DNA of 64,000 nt from JAKSSE01 sp045597645 (GTDB taxonomy: Bacteria; Bacillota; Clostridia; Lachnospirales; Lachnospiraceae), in NCBI GenBank assembly GCA_045597645.1, contig JAZLKM010000020.1, positions 5,416 through 69,415 of the forward strand, in the 5' to 3' direction. The notes under the pieces were generated by a model, which had not been told where the DNA came from, did not search any database, and saw nothing but the letters and a program-made list of their open reading frames with translations. Positions 55,221-63,745 of this stretch are shown piece after piece (within the stretch, counting starts at the first letter, position 1; every line of letters begins with the position of its first letter). The position numbers and the translations under genes were made by a program.

Positions 55221-56699
55221 ATGAGGCTTTCAGATTTTCTAAAATATGAGGATATAGTTATTCAATGCCATGACAATCCAGATGCGGATGCTTTGGCAAG
55301 TGGATATGGCCTGTATAGTTTTTTCGAGAAAAATGGCAAGAAAACCAGGTTTATTTACGGTGGAAAATTCGAGGTGCAAAAGAGCAATCTCGTTCTGATG
55401 ATGTCAACATTGAATATTCCTGCCAAGCATGTGGATTCACTGGATGAACCAGACCTGCTAATTACGGTGGACTGCCAGTATGGGGAAGGAAATGTGACCA
55501 GATTTGCAGCCAAAAAAGTAGCTGTCATTGACCACCACCAAGTGTCAGGAGAGCTTCCTGAGATGAGCGATGTCAGAAGTAATCTGGGTTCGTGTTCAAC
55601 GGTGGTTAAGGATTTGCTGGAAGCCGAAGGGATAAATGTGAATGATGACAAGGGGCTTGCTACGGCATTATTCTATGGGCTACTCACAGACACTAATGGA
55701 TTTGCAGAAATATCTCATCCTCTTGATAAAGACTTGAGAGACGGTGCGGCATATGATAAGAGTCTCGTTAGGATGTATAGGAATTCAAATCTTTCATTTG
55801 ATGAGATGAACATTGCAGGAGAGGCACTTTTGGGGCACTCATATTTTGAGGATGATAGATTTGCTATAGTTGAGGCGGCTCCCTGCGACCCGAATATACT
55901 AGGTATGATAAGTGACCTGTTGCTGGAGGTGCACGGCGTAGACACATGTCTTGTATATAGCATTCTCCCTTTTGGCGTGAAGCTTTCTGTGCGAAGCTGT
56001 ATAAAGGAGACAAAGGCAAGCGACTTAGCCGCATATATTACCGCAGGAGTAGGTTCTGGTGGTGGCCATGTGGATAAGGCAGGAGGTTTTATACAAAAAG
56101 AATTGCTGGGCAATTTAGATCCTAAGGATTTCCTGAAGGACAGAATGCAGCAGTATTTTGCAAATTCCCAGGTCATATATGCAGCTGAGTACGAAGCTGA
56201 TGTGTCCAAAATGAAGGAATATAAGAAGCTAAAGCTTCCGGTGGGATACATAAAAGCAATGGATGTCATGCCTGTGGGTACAATGGTTTGCGTGAGAACA
56301 CTCGAGGGTGACCTGGAGATGGAAATTACTGACGATTTATATTTTCTTATAGGAGTGGAAGGGGAAGTATACACCAATAGGGAGGAAAAGCTTTTACGGT
56401 CATATGAGCTTACGGACTCTCCATATGAGGCGAATCTAGAGTATGAACCCACAGTAAAAGATGTAGTAGAGGGACGCATAGTGGGACTGATGCAGCACGC
56501 GAAAATGTGTATACCCACTGGTGAGGTGCATATATATGCGTGCCCTATTGATAAGATAACCAAGATATTTACGGCATGGGACAACGAAAAGTATATGCAG
56601 GGTAAACCTGGAGACTACCAAGCGGTAAGAATGGATGATTTGCATGATACCTATATCATCCGAAAAGATATATTTATGAAAACATATGCAGAGGTATAA
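55221..56699 (+). CDS. DHH-family phosphoesterase, NrnA-like with C-terminal extension
   Basis: The DHH domain contains HDNPDADALASG, VDCQYG and VIDHHQ, which bind the metal ions. The DHHA1 part carries GSGGGHVDKAGGF. NrnA-type enzymes degrade nanoRNAs, pAp or cyclic-dinucleotide products; the natural substrate here is unknown. About 160 residues beyond the usual 320 form an unrecognised C-terminal domain. GAGG lies 4-5 bases before the ATG. The position directly after a TIR gene raises the possibility of nucleotide-signal turnover. Confidence 0.85.
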   Translation: MRLSDFLKYEDIVIQCHDNPDADALASGYGLYSFFEKNGKKTRFIYGGKFEVQKSNLVLMMSTLNIPAKHVDSLDEPDLLITVDCQYGEGNVTRFAAKKVAVIDHHQVSGELPEMSDVRSNLGSCSTVVKDLLEAEGINVNDDKGLATALFYGLLTDTNGFAEISHPLDKDLRDGAAYDKSLVRMYRNSNLSFDEMNIAGEALLGHSYFEDDRFAIVEAAPCDPNILGMISDLLLEVHGVDTCLVYSILPFGVKLSVRSCIKETKASDLAAYITAGVGSGGGHVDKAGGFIQKELLGNLDPKDFLKDRMQQYFANSQVIYAAEYEADVSKMKEYKKLKLPVGYIKAMDVMPVGTMVCVRTLEGDLEMEITDDLYFLIGVEGEVYTNREEKLLRSYELTDSPYEANLEYEPTVKDVVEGRIVGLMQHAKMCIPTGEVHIYACPIDKITKIFTAWDNEKYMQGKPGDYQAVRMDDLHDTYIIRKDIFMKTYAEV

Positions 56700-56738
56700 A
56701 TATCTTTGCAGGCATCTCAAAATGGAAGGAGAATGAAA

Positions 56739-57374
56739 ATGAAAATTGCATTAATCAATGAGAACAGTCAGGCTGCTAAAAATGGCATCATCGAGACTGC
56801 ACTTAAGAAGGTAGTTGAGCCTATGGGACATGAGGTAGTCAACTATGGTATGTATGCAGCAGATGATGCAGCACAGCTCACTTATGTACAGTGTGGCATT
56901 CTTGCAGCAATTCTGCTTAACAGCGGTGCAGCAGATTATGTTGTGACAGGCTGTGGAACTGGTGAGGGAGCTATGCTGGCTCTTAACAGCTTCCCAAATG
57001 TTATTTGTGGACATATAGAGGACCCAGTAGATGCTTATACCTTTGCTCATGTAAATGATGGTAACGCAGTGGCTCTTCCGTTTGCAAAAGGATTCGGATG
57101 GGGTGGAGAGCTCAATCTCGAGTATGTATTTGAGAAACTTTTTGGATTCGGACATGGCCAGGGATATCCTAAGGAGAGGGTAGAGCCTGAGCAGAGAAAT
57201 AAGAAGATTCTTGATGGCGTACGTGCGGTTACACTAAAGCCAATTATTGATTGCCTTAAGGCTATTGACCAGGATCTCCTTAAGGGGGCAATTGCCGGAG
57301 AGAAGTTTAGCGAGCTGTTTTTTGCATCATGCAAGGATGAAGAGCTGGCTGCTTACATTAAAACATTGATGTAA
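56739..57374 (+). CDS. RpiB/LacA/LacB-family sugar-phosphate isomerase
   Basis: The protein opens MKIALINENSQAAKN and has the ADYVVTGCGTGEGAMLALNSFPNV segment typical of RpiB/LacAB isomerases, with a longer C-terminal part (211 residues, while RpiB is about 150). It would interconvert aldose and ketose phosphates, such as pentose phosphates released from arabinose or xylose. ATG 56739 is chosen over 56733 because AAGGAG lies 7 bases upstream. The GH51 gene follows 11 bases later, which supports a role in pentose metabolism. Confidence 0.82.
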   Translation: MKIALINENSQAAKNGIIETALKKVVEPMGHEVVNYGMYAADDAAQLTYVQCGILAAILLNSGAADYVVTGCGTGEGAMLALNSFPNVICGHIEDPVDAYTFAHVNDGNAVALPFAKGFGWGGELNLEYVFEKLFGFGHGQGYPKERVEPEQRNKKILDGVRAVTLKPIIDCLKAIDQDLLKGAIAGEKFSELFFASCKDEELAAYIKTLM

Positions 57375-57385
57375 TAGAGGTGAGT

Positions 57386-59356
57386 ATGGCGATTAGTATA
57401 AATATAAGTGATACAAAGAAGGCAACTATTCAAAAAGACATGATAGGACTCTTCTTTGAGGATATAAATTATGCGGCTGATGGTGGTCTCTATGCAGAAA
57501 TGATAGAAAACCGTGGCTTTGAATTTGTGGATGTGGAAGGTCATAAAGGTGACTATGTCGTGATTAGAGACGGCCTGTACGGCTGGGATGCATATCCGGC
57601 AGACGGAGGCAAGCTTAGGCTTGTAGAAGGAAGCCCTGTGTCAGATGAGAACCCACACTATTTAAGATTTGAGGCTACAAAGCCGGGAGCAGGATTTTGC
57701 AACAAGGCCTATGACGGAGTGGCACTGTCAGAAGGAATGACCTATAAGGTGTCTTTCTATGCGAGAAATATCAGCGGCATGAAGCAGATTAGTATATGTG
57801 TACTAGACGGAAATACTGCTGTAGCTGAAGGCTGCGTTGACCTAAATATCAGCGAGGCGCACTCACTGACACCGTGGGTTAAATACGAGACTGTAATAGA
57901 GGCTAAAAAAACGGTACGTGGAGGCAAATTCGTAGTATCGTTGTCTGATCCTGGAGTTGTAGAATTCGATTTAATATCGATGATGCCAACGGACGCAGTG
58001 GCAGGAATCTTTAGAAAAGATTTATTTGACAAGCTGCAGAACCTTCATCCGGGATTCATAAGATTTCCGGGAGGTTGCATCATTGAGGGTAATACTCTTA
58101 GCAACAGATATCGCTTCAAGGATACATTAAAGCCGGTGGAGGATAGAAAATCCAACTGGAACCGCTGGGCAGTGCATGGCAATGATACTCCGGATGGAGA
58201 GCCGAGTAAAAAGAGCCAGTACAGTCATTACAATCAGACCTATGGCATAGGCTATTATGAATTTTTCCTGTTATGCGATCTACTTGGAGCAAAGCCTTTG
58301 CCGGTACTTAATGTAGGCCTGGCATGCCAATATCAGTCATATGAGCTTGTGGAAATTGAAGATGATAAGTTCCAAGATTTCCTGCAGGATGCTGTGGATC
58401 TCATAGAGTTTGCAAATGGGGATGAAAATACCAAGTGGGGAAAAGTAAGAGCAGCGCTTGGGCATAAGGAGCCGTTTGGCCTCGAGATGGTAGGCATAGG
58501 AAATGAGCAGTGGGAGACCGATAAGACAAGGTTTTTCCAGAGATATACTTTGTTTGAGCAGAAAATCCATGCTGCATATCCAGATATAAAGCTTATCGGA
58601 TCTGCAGGACCTGATATTACATCTGAAAAATATACTATGGCATGGGATTTCATTAAGGAGTCGGCAAAGAATAATGACAGCTTTGTATATGCTGTAGATG
58701 AGCACTACTATGTGCGACCTGAGTGGCTGTATGATCATACTGATTTCTATGATGAGTATCCTCGCCAGGTGAAGGTGTTCTCAGGTGAGTATGCAGCGCA
58801 TCCGGAGGGAAGCGGTACATTCAATAACTATAAGGCTAACACGTTGGAAGGTGCATTGGCTGAGGCGGCATTCTTGACCGGTGTTGAGCGAAATGCGGAT
58901 GTAGTTGTACTGGCAAGCTACGCGCCACTATTTGCAAGACTGGGATATACGCAGTGGTCACCGGATATGATATGGTTCGACGAGGTATCATCATATGGCT
59001 CGCCAAGCTACTATGTACAAAAACTTTACAGTGAGTGCACAGGAACAGTTACCCTGGATACACAGGGACAGGAGAAGTCATTGCGAGAGCAGGGCATCTA
59101 CTACAATCCAACCCTGGATGAGACTACAGGAAAAGTATATGTAAAAGTAGTAAACCGTAATACCAGTGACACTACCATTAAGCTCGAGGGATGTGTCAAT
59201 GGAAAAACAGCTCAAATGCTGTACATATCAGGGGACGATGTTAATGCGTATAACAGCATTGAAGAGCCAACAAAGGTAGAAATTATACGAGAAGAAGTAG
59301 CACTTCCTGAGATAACACTACCTGCAAATAGCTTCTCCGTAATTGTCATTGAATAA
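57386..59356 (+). CDS. Alpha-L-arabinofuranosidase, GH51
   Basis: GH51 enzymes remove arabinofuranosyl side groups from arabinoxylan or arabinan oligosaccharides. The acid/base Glu374 is in GIGNEQWE and the nucleophile Glu468 in VFSGEYAAH. The N-terminal part includes a carbohydrate-binding-like beta-sandwich (about 60-205), then FIRFPGGCI marks the barrel start. No signal peptide is seen, so it is cytosolic. ATG 57386 fits GAGG at 57377-57380; an upstream GTG is less likely. It is the last gene of the EF-G-like/TIR unit, with no clear terminator before the riboswitch. Confidence 0.93.
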   Translation: MAISINISDTKKATIQKDMIGLFFEDINYAADGGLYAEMIENRGFEFVDVEGHKGDYVVIRDGLYGWDAYPADGGKLRLVEGSPVSDENPHYLRFEATKPGAGFCNKAYDGVALSEGMTYKVSFYARNISGMKQISICVLDGNTAVAEGCVDLNISEAHSLTPWVKYETVIEAKKTVRGGKFVVSLSDPGVVEFDLISMMPTDAVAGIFRKDLFDKLQNLHPGFIRFPGGCIIEGNTLSNRYRFKDTLKPVEDRKSNWNRWAVHGNDTPDGEPSKKSQYSHYNQTYGIGYYEFFLLCDLLGAKPLPVLNVGLACQYQSYELVEIEDDKFQDFLQDAVDLIEFANGDENTKWGKVRAALGHKEPFGLEMVGIGNEQWETDKTRFFQRYTLFEQKIHAAYPDIKLIGSAGPDITSEKYTMAWDFIKESAKNNDSFVYAVDEHYYVRPEWLYDHTDFYDEYPRQVKVFSGEYAAHPEGSGTFNNYKANTLEGALAEAAFLTGVERNADVVVLASYAPLFARLGYTQWSPDMIWFDEVSSYGSPSYYVQKLYSECTGTVTLDTQGQEKSLREQGIYYNPTLDETTGKVYVKVVNRNTSDTTIKLEGCVNGKTAQMLYISGDDVNAYNSIEEPTKVEIIREEVALPEITLPANSFSVIVIE

Positions 59357-59425
59357 ATCAGTTGACAATGTAAGGCCATGATGCTATATTAGGCCGCGGT
59401 GGGAACACCAAACAGAATAATGAAT

Positions 59426-59502
59426 ATGCTGGGGGAGCCAGTTGGCTGAGATGCGAAAGCAGACCCTTATGACTTGATCCGGGTAATACCGGCGTAAGCA
59501 AG
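59426..59502 (+). ncRNA. TPP riboswitch (THI element) aptamer
   Basis: The conserved TPP-binding core is clear: GGGGAGCC, GGCTGAGA, GACCCTTATGACTTGATC, then CCGGGTAATACCGGCG. The closing stem pairs TGCT (59427-59430) with AGCA (59497-59500). It lies about 55 bases ahead of thiT. On known behaviour of the class, TPP binding turns the downstream gene off. Confidence 0.96.
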
Positions 59503-59517
59503 CAAAGTAGATAATAC

Positions 59518-59555
59518 AACCTCCGGCATCTTTTTGTGATGAAGGAGGTTTTTTA
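59518..59555 (+). promoter_or_regulatory. Expression platform: SD-masking hairpin with T run
   Basis: AACCTCC (59518-59524) can pair with GGAGGTT (59544-59550), which contains the ribosome site of thiT. Five to six Ts follow. The same hairpin could therefore hide the ribosome site or act as a terminator. Confidence 0.75.
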
Positions 59556-60140
59556 ATGAACAACAGTAGTAAGACAAGAAAAATCGCGGAGGCAGCAATT
59601 ATGTTGGCTCTGGCAACAGCACTTAGCTTTGTAAGAATCTTTAAGTTGCCGTGGGGAGGATCAGTAACCCTTCTTTCAATGCTCCCGATTCTTATTTACT
59701 CAATCAGACGTGGTATTGGTTGGGGAATGATATGCTCATTCGCGTTCTCTCTCATTCAGTTTTTCCAGGGAATAGGTGATGGACTGTTCGGATGGGGACT
59801 TACTCCGGTAGCACTTGTAGCGTGCATCTTCCTTGATTATATTTTCGCATATAGCGTTATCGGACTTGGCGGAATGTTCAGAAAACAGGGAATGAAGGGC
59901 TGGATAACAGGTGTAGTCGTGGCAGTAGTACTGAGATTCTTCGTACACTTTATCAGCGGCTGTGCACTGTGGGGTAGCTACGGTGAACTTTGGTCAGGTT
60001 TTTCAACTGACAACACCTATCTCTACAGCTTCCTTTACAATGGAGCATACATGCTTCCAGAGCTTATCATTACTCTTATTGGTGCAGTAGCACTTCTTTC
60101 AGTGCCGGCATCAAGAAAATTCCTTGTAGTAGAGGACTAA
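59556..60140 (+). CDS. thiT: Thiamine transporter ThiT (ECF S component)
   Basis: ThiT is the substrate-binding membrane subunit of an energy-coupling-factor thiamine importer. About six hydrophobic segments fill the 194 residues; an early KLPWGGSVTLLSMLPIL stretch is the family signature in loop 1, and the Trp-rich GCALWGSYGELWSGF region matches thiamine-binding residues. GGAGG lies 7 bases before the ATG inside the riboswitch hairpin. The shared ECF module genes are not in this window. A strong terminator follows. Confidence 0.95.
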   Translation: MNNSSKTRKIAEAAIMLALATALSFVRIFKLPWGGSVTLLSMLPILIYSIRRGIGWGMICSFAFSLIQFFQGIGDGLFGWGLTPVALVACIFLDYIFAYSVIGLGGMFRKQGMKGWITGVVVAVVLRFFVHFISGCALWGSYGELWSGFSTDNTYLYSFLYNGAYMLPELIITLIGAVALLSVPASRKFLVVED

Positions 60141-60171
60141 AAACTTTTTTGGAGTATTGCCTTTAGAAGAA

Positions 60172-60202
60172 GGATGTCAGCTAAATTGCTGGCATCCTTT
60201 TT
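60172..60202 (+). terminator. Terminator after thiT
   Basis: GGATGTCAGC and GCTGGCATCC form a 10-base-pair stem (one G-U), followed by five Ts. Confidence 0.9.
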
Positions 60203-60210
60203 CATTTTTC

Positions 60211-60239
60211 TTAACAAAATCCTCTGTATATGTTACTCT
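60211..60239 (+). promoter_or_regulatory. Candidate promoter directly ahead of the large anchored protein
   Basis: TTAACA (60211-60216), 17-base spacer, TACTCT (60234-60239) preceded by TGT. The expected start is at or next to the ATG at 60247. Confidence 0.4.
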
Positions 60240-60246
60240 CATAGGC

Positions 60247-62766
60247 ATGAAAACATTTACTAAAATAAAGATAATACTGCTGATAATTCTATTTATAGTT
60301 GCAACAGTATATTTCAATATAATACTTAATCGCTCGGAAGAGAGGACTACCACTGTAATGGCAGAGGCTAACCTTCCTACTATTATGCTGTCTGCATTTG
60401 GAAGGGATGTCAACGAGTTACAGGGATATGTTAATCAGATGGACCCTTGCTATATGCGAGATACGGTAGTGCCCTTAGACGATTCTTTGATTTTGCCAAT
60501 ATCTGTCAATACGTATGGTCATGATATTTCACATATCAGTTATGAGATACGAAGTATAGACACAGAACGTAAAATAGCGGACACGACAGTCACTGATTAC
60601 GTCACTGTAGGCCACAAGATAGATTGCAAGCTACAGATAGAAAATCTCATAGATAAGAATGAGGACTATTTGCTTATTATCACGTTAAACTGCGACGGGA
60701 GGCAGATACTATACTATACGCGTATTATCTACGCTCCAGATAGTGATATAGATGTATGCTTGGACTTTGTTCGTAATTTCCATGAGTCTACTTTGGACAA
60801 AGTAAAAGTTCAGTCTCTGGCCCAGAACATGGAGCCCAAGAGATCAAATCCTAATGATAGTTTGAACTATATTGATATTACTTCGTCCTTGGAGCAGCTG
60901 TCATGGGCAGATTTTGGCGGTGTACAGGATGGAGACGTGTATATTGAGGTGTCTGATGTAAGCAGTACAGGCAACGTGATTACTCTATATTACACCATGG
61001 TTAGGGATGAGCCGGGTGGTACGCATACGTATGATGTGGAAGAGTATTACAGAGTGCGAAACGGTGAGACCAGAGTGTATCTTCTAGACTTCCATAGGAC
61101 TATGGAGGAGCGTTTTGCTATGTACAACATAGATGGAACGAGAATCAATCTGGGAATTACTAATCCTAGCGTCAATTATAAGTACAACGATATAGGAACT
61201 ATATGTGTATTTGTGCAAGGGCACGAGCTATATTGCTATAGTGAGGATGACAATGACGTAACCAGAGTTTTTAGCTTTAGGGGACGCAGTGCCAGGGAAA
61301 GCTACAGAGACTGCGGAATAGAAATTCTCTCTGTGGATGGAACAGGAATGATAGAGTTCCTTGTGTATGGATATATGAGCGCTGGAGAGCGCGAGGGTCA
61401 GACTGGACTGGCATTCTATCATTATGATGAGACATCAGGGGAGATAGAGGAACTGGCGTTTATAGAATCTGACAAATCCTATGAAATACTGGCTCAGGAT
61501 ATAGGTGATGTAGTATATGAAAATGCGAATGATCACCTGATTTTTCTGATGGGAGGTGTACTGCTGGATCTTGACACAGATAATCACGTGGTAACCCAGG
61601 TTACCAGCGGTCTAGTACCAGATGGCTATCAGGTGTCTGCAAGTGGACGTTATCTGGCATACACAGATAACGCAGGATATGATGACGTAATCAGGTTTTT
61701 GGATATGGAGACCTTGCAAGAGACGCAGATAGCAGGGGGCGCAGGAAAATACGTTGTGCCGTTGACCTTCTTAGAAGAGGATCTGGTATACGGTGTCATA
61801 AGACGAGGAGATATCGTGGAAGACACATCGGGTAAAATACAGGCACCGATGTGTACACTCAAGATTGTAGAATCCTCTGATCCAAATGGTAAGATACTAA
61901 AGGAATATACAAAAAGTGACAGTTATGTAGCAGGTATACGTGTGGAAAGCTACACCATGTATCTGGACAGGGTAAAAAAGACTGAAACAGGATATGAGCC
62001 CACTAGCCCGGATACTATAATGAATAGTGACGGAGAGAGCACATATGCTGTATACGTCGATGTGACATATGACGATGAAAAGCAGACAGAGGTAAGCCTT
62101 GTCATGCAAGAAAACAACTCAGTAACTGCGGACGAAGATGCAAAGCTGTCATTTTCAGTGGCATCACTTATTGCTGTGTCTGACGAAACATTCGTGGTTC
62201 CAGAAGAAAATATGCTTGAAATGTATTATGTATATGTTGGAAGCAAAGTAATATGTGCATATCCTGACGTGTGCAATTCAATAAATAGAGCATATGACGA
62301 TATGGGAATAGTGATTGGAAACAATCAGCAGACAGTTTGGAGACGTGGCCGTGCACTTCAGCGCAGAAATATAAATGTGGGATTAGGAAATGTGGATGAA
62401 GATAGCTCATCCGAGGCAAAAGCTCTGAGTGCTATATTGTCGCTGGAGGGTGAGAACCTAGACGTTGTACCGCTACTCAATAATGGCCAATCAGTTGAGA
62501 GCATTCTCGCTAGTACGCTGAAGGATGACACAATAATTGACTTATCGGGAGTCGGACTAGAGAAAGCCTTATACTACATTTGGAAAGGAACGCCAGTGTA
62601 TACGAAACTTGAGGAAGACAAGCCGGTATTACTGATTGGATATGACAGTACGACAGTGACATACTTTGATCCATCAACTGGTAAGAACACTAGATCCAAT
62701 CTAACTAAACTGTCAGAGCAGATTGAAAATGTAGGAAATTGTTTTATCGCGTATATACGCGGCTAG
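60247..62766 (+). CDS. Large anchored extracytoplasmic protein, propeller-like, with degenerate C39-like end
   Basis: An N-terminal anchor (about residues 7-28) precedes a long exported region. Residues about 70-550 contain repeated beta-rich units that suggest a propeller. The last 130 residues resemble a C39-like papain fold: ALYYIWKGTPVYTKL, then KPVLLIGYDSTTVTYFDPSTGKN. The usual catalytic Cys is not seen and the usual His is Lys (KPVLLIGYD), so it is probably not a protease. The ATG at 60247 has no ribosome site. It stands alone between thiT and the HPr-like gene. Function unknown. Confidence 0.72.
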   Translation: MKTFTKIKIILLIILFIVATVYFNIILNRSEERTTTVMAEANLPTIMLSAFGRDVNELQGYVNQMDPCYMRDTVVPLDDSLILPISVNTYGHDISHISYEIRSIDTERKIADTTVTDYVTVGHKIDCKLQIENLIDKNEDYLLIITLNCDGRQILYYTRIIYAPDSDIDVCLDFVRNFHESTLDKVKVQSLAQNMEPKRSNPNDSLNYIDITSSLEQLSWADFGGVQDGDVYIEVSDVSSTGNVITLYYTMVRDEPGGTHTYDVEEYYRVRNGETRVYLLDFHRTMEERFAMYNIDGTRINLGITNPSVNYKYNDIGTICVFVQGHELYCYSEDDNDVTRVFSFRGRSARESYRDCGIEILSVDGTGMIEFLVYGYMSAGEREGQTGLAFYHYDETSGEIEELAFIESDKSYEILAQDIGDVVYENANDHLIFLMGGVLLDLDTDNHVVTQVTSGLVPDGYQVSASGRYLAYTDNAGYDDVIRFLDMETLQETQIAGGAGKYVVPLTFLEEDLVYGVIRRGDIVEDTSGKIQAPMCTLKIVESSDPNGKILKEYTKSDSYVAGIRVESYTMYLDRVKKTETGYEPTSPDTIMNSDGESTYAVYVDVTYDDEKQTEVSLVMQENNSVTADEDAKLSFSVASLIAVSDETFVVPEENMLEMYYVYVGSKVICAYPDVCNSINRAYDDMGIVIGNNQQTVWRRGRALQRRNINVGLGNVDEDSSSEAKALSAILSLEGENLDVVPLLNNGQSVESILASTLKDDTIIDLSGVGLEKALYYIWKGTPVYTKLEEDKPVLLIGYDSTTVTYFDPSTGKNTRSNLTKLSEQIENVGNCFIAYIRG

Positions 62767-62857
62767 AGTATAACGTTTTAGCACGATAAAGTTGCACAAC
62801 AAGATTTGTCATATAGTAAAATTTTAAGACAGAATTAACAGACTTTACTAGAGAGTG

Positions 62858-62886
62858 TTGAAAATACTAGGAAAACAAGGTATATT
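62858..62886 (+). promoter_or_regulatory. Candidate promoter of the HPr-like/histone-like pair
   Basis: TTGAAA (62858-62863), 17-base spacer, TATATT (62881-62886), about 37 bases before the GTG. Confidence 0.65.
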
Positions 62887-62922
62887 CTCTACAGTTGTGA
62901 AAGCACAAAGAGGAGTATAAAA

Positions 62923-63171
62923 GTGATTAATAGAGAAGTGTCAGTTTCAGGTGTGACTAAACATGACAATCCAATGGCAGAGCTTGTTCAGGTTGCATGT
63001 CACTACGAGAGTGAAATCTCACTTGAATGCGGAAGCAAGAAAATAAATGCAAAGAGCATAATGGGTATTATGGCTTTTGGCCTTGATACAGGTATGAAAG
63101 TAAATGTAATTGCCAATGGCAAGGATGAGGATGAAGCACTGGAAGCTATGGTAGCTTTCCTTGCTTGCTAA
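62923..63171 (+). CDS. HPr-like protein with non-canonical active site
   Basis: The 82-residue protein aligns over its length with HPr, the phosphocarrier of the sugar phosphotransferase system. The His (His14) that accepts phosphate is kept, but the usual HARP motif reads HDNP, so the Arg important for phosphoryl transfer is lost. The regulatory serine is kept (Ser45 in KSIMG). A Crh-like regulatory role is possible. Start is GTG with AGGAG at normal spacing. No PTS enzyme gene is adjacent. The histone-like gene starts 14 bases after its stop. Confidence 0.85.
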   Translation: MINREVSVSGVTKHDNPMAELVQVACHYESEISLECGSKKINAKSIMGIMAFGLDTGMKVNVIANGKDEDEALEAMVAFLAC

Positions 63172-63185
63172 AGGAGGATTTTATA

Positions 63186-63692
63186 ATGGCAGACGTTAAG
63201 AAGACTGATGTTAAGGCAACTGCAGCAAAGGTTGACGCTAAGGTAGCAGAGGTTAAGGCTGACGCAAAGGTTGTTGAGGCAAAGGCTGACGCAAAGGTTG
63301 CAGAGGTTAAGGCTGAGACCAAGGCAGTAGCTGAGAAGGCTACAACTGCAGCAAAAGCTACTACCGCTAAGGTAGCTACCGCAACCAAGAAGACTGCAGC
63401 AAAGGCTACTACCGCAGCTAAGAAGACCGCAGCAAAGGCTACTACTGCAGCTAAGAAGACTGTTGCTAAGGCTACAGCTGCAAAGAAGGAGCTCAAGACC
63501 GAAGTATACATTCAGCAGTACGGCATGGAAGCTAGCGCAGCAGACCTTATCGATAAGGCTCGCAACGCTTACATCGCAGAAGGCGGCAAGGCTGCTTCTA
63601 TCAAGGAAATCAAAGTATACGCTAAGCCAGAAGAAGGTGCAGCTTACTACGTAATCAACGGCAAGGCAGCAGGCCAGATTTCCCTCTTCTAA
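63186..63692 (+). CDS. Lys/Ala-rich histone H1-like protein with DUF6465-like C-terminus
   Basis: Residues about 1-100 consist of imperfect short repeats of Ala, Lys, Thr and Val (units such as KATTAAKKTAA), like the tails of eukaryotic histone H1 and bacterial Hc1/AlgP-type proteins, and would bind nucleic acid. The C-terminal 70 residues (KTEVYIQQYGMEASAADLID and onward) form a compact domain that matches DUF6465 as I remember it. ATG 63186 has AAAGGAGG upstream; a longer reading from 63165 is rejected. Repeats are also direct DNA repeats at 63340-63480. A strong terminator follows. Confidence 0.85.
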   Translation: MADVKKTDVKATAAKVDAKVAEVKADAKVVEAKADAKVAEVKAETKAVAEKATTAAKATTAKVATATKKTAAKATTAAKKTAAKATTAAKKTVAKATAAKKELKTEVYIQQYGMEASAADLIDKARNAYIAEGGKAASIKEIKVYAKPEEGAAYYVINGKAAGQISLF

Positions 63693-63716
63693 TCAACCCA
63701 AACATATAACAACACG

Positions 63717-63745
63717 CCCATCTCTTCGGAGGTGGGCTTTTTTTG
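63717..63745 (+). terminator. Terminator after the histone-like gene
   Basis: GCCCA and TGGGC with CTC/GAG pairs form the stem around a TTCG loop, followed by seven Ts. Confidence 0.9.

Noticed and set aside
55715..56584. Minus-strand ORF of 289 residues inside the DHH gene
   Set aside because: It is Ser-rich shadow coding opposite conserved DHHA1 motifs, without a ribosome site.
63146..63511. Ala/Val/Phe-rich ORF on the minus strand opposite the histone-like gene
   Set aside because: It mirrors the Lys/Ala repeats of the real gene, which has a strong ribosome site and terminator.
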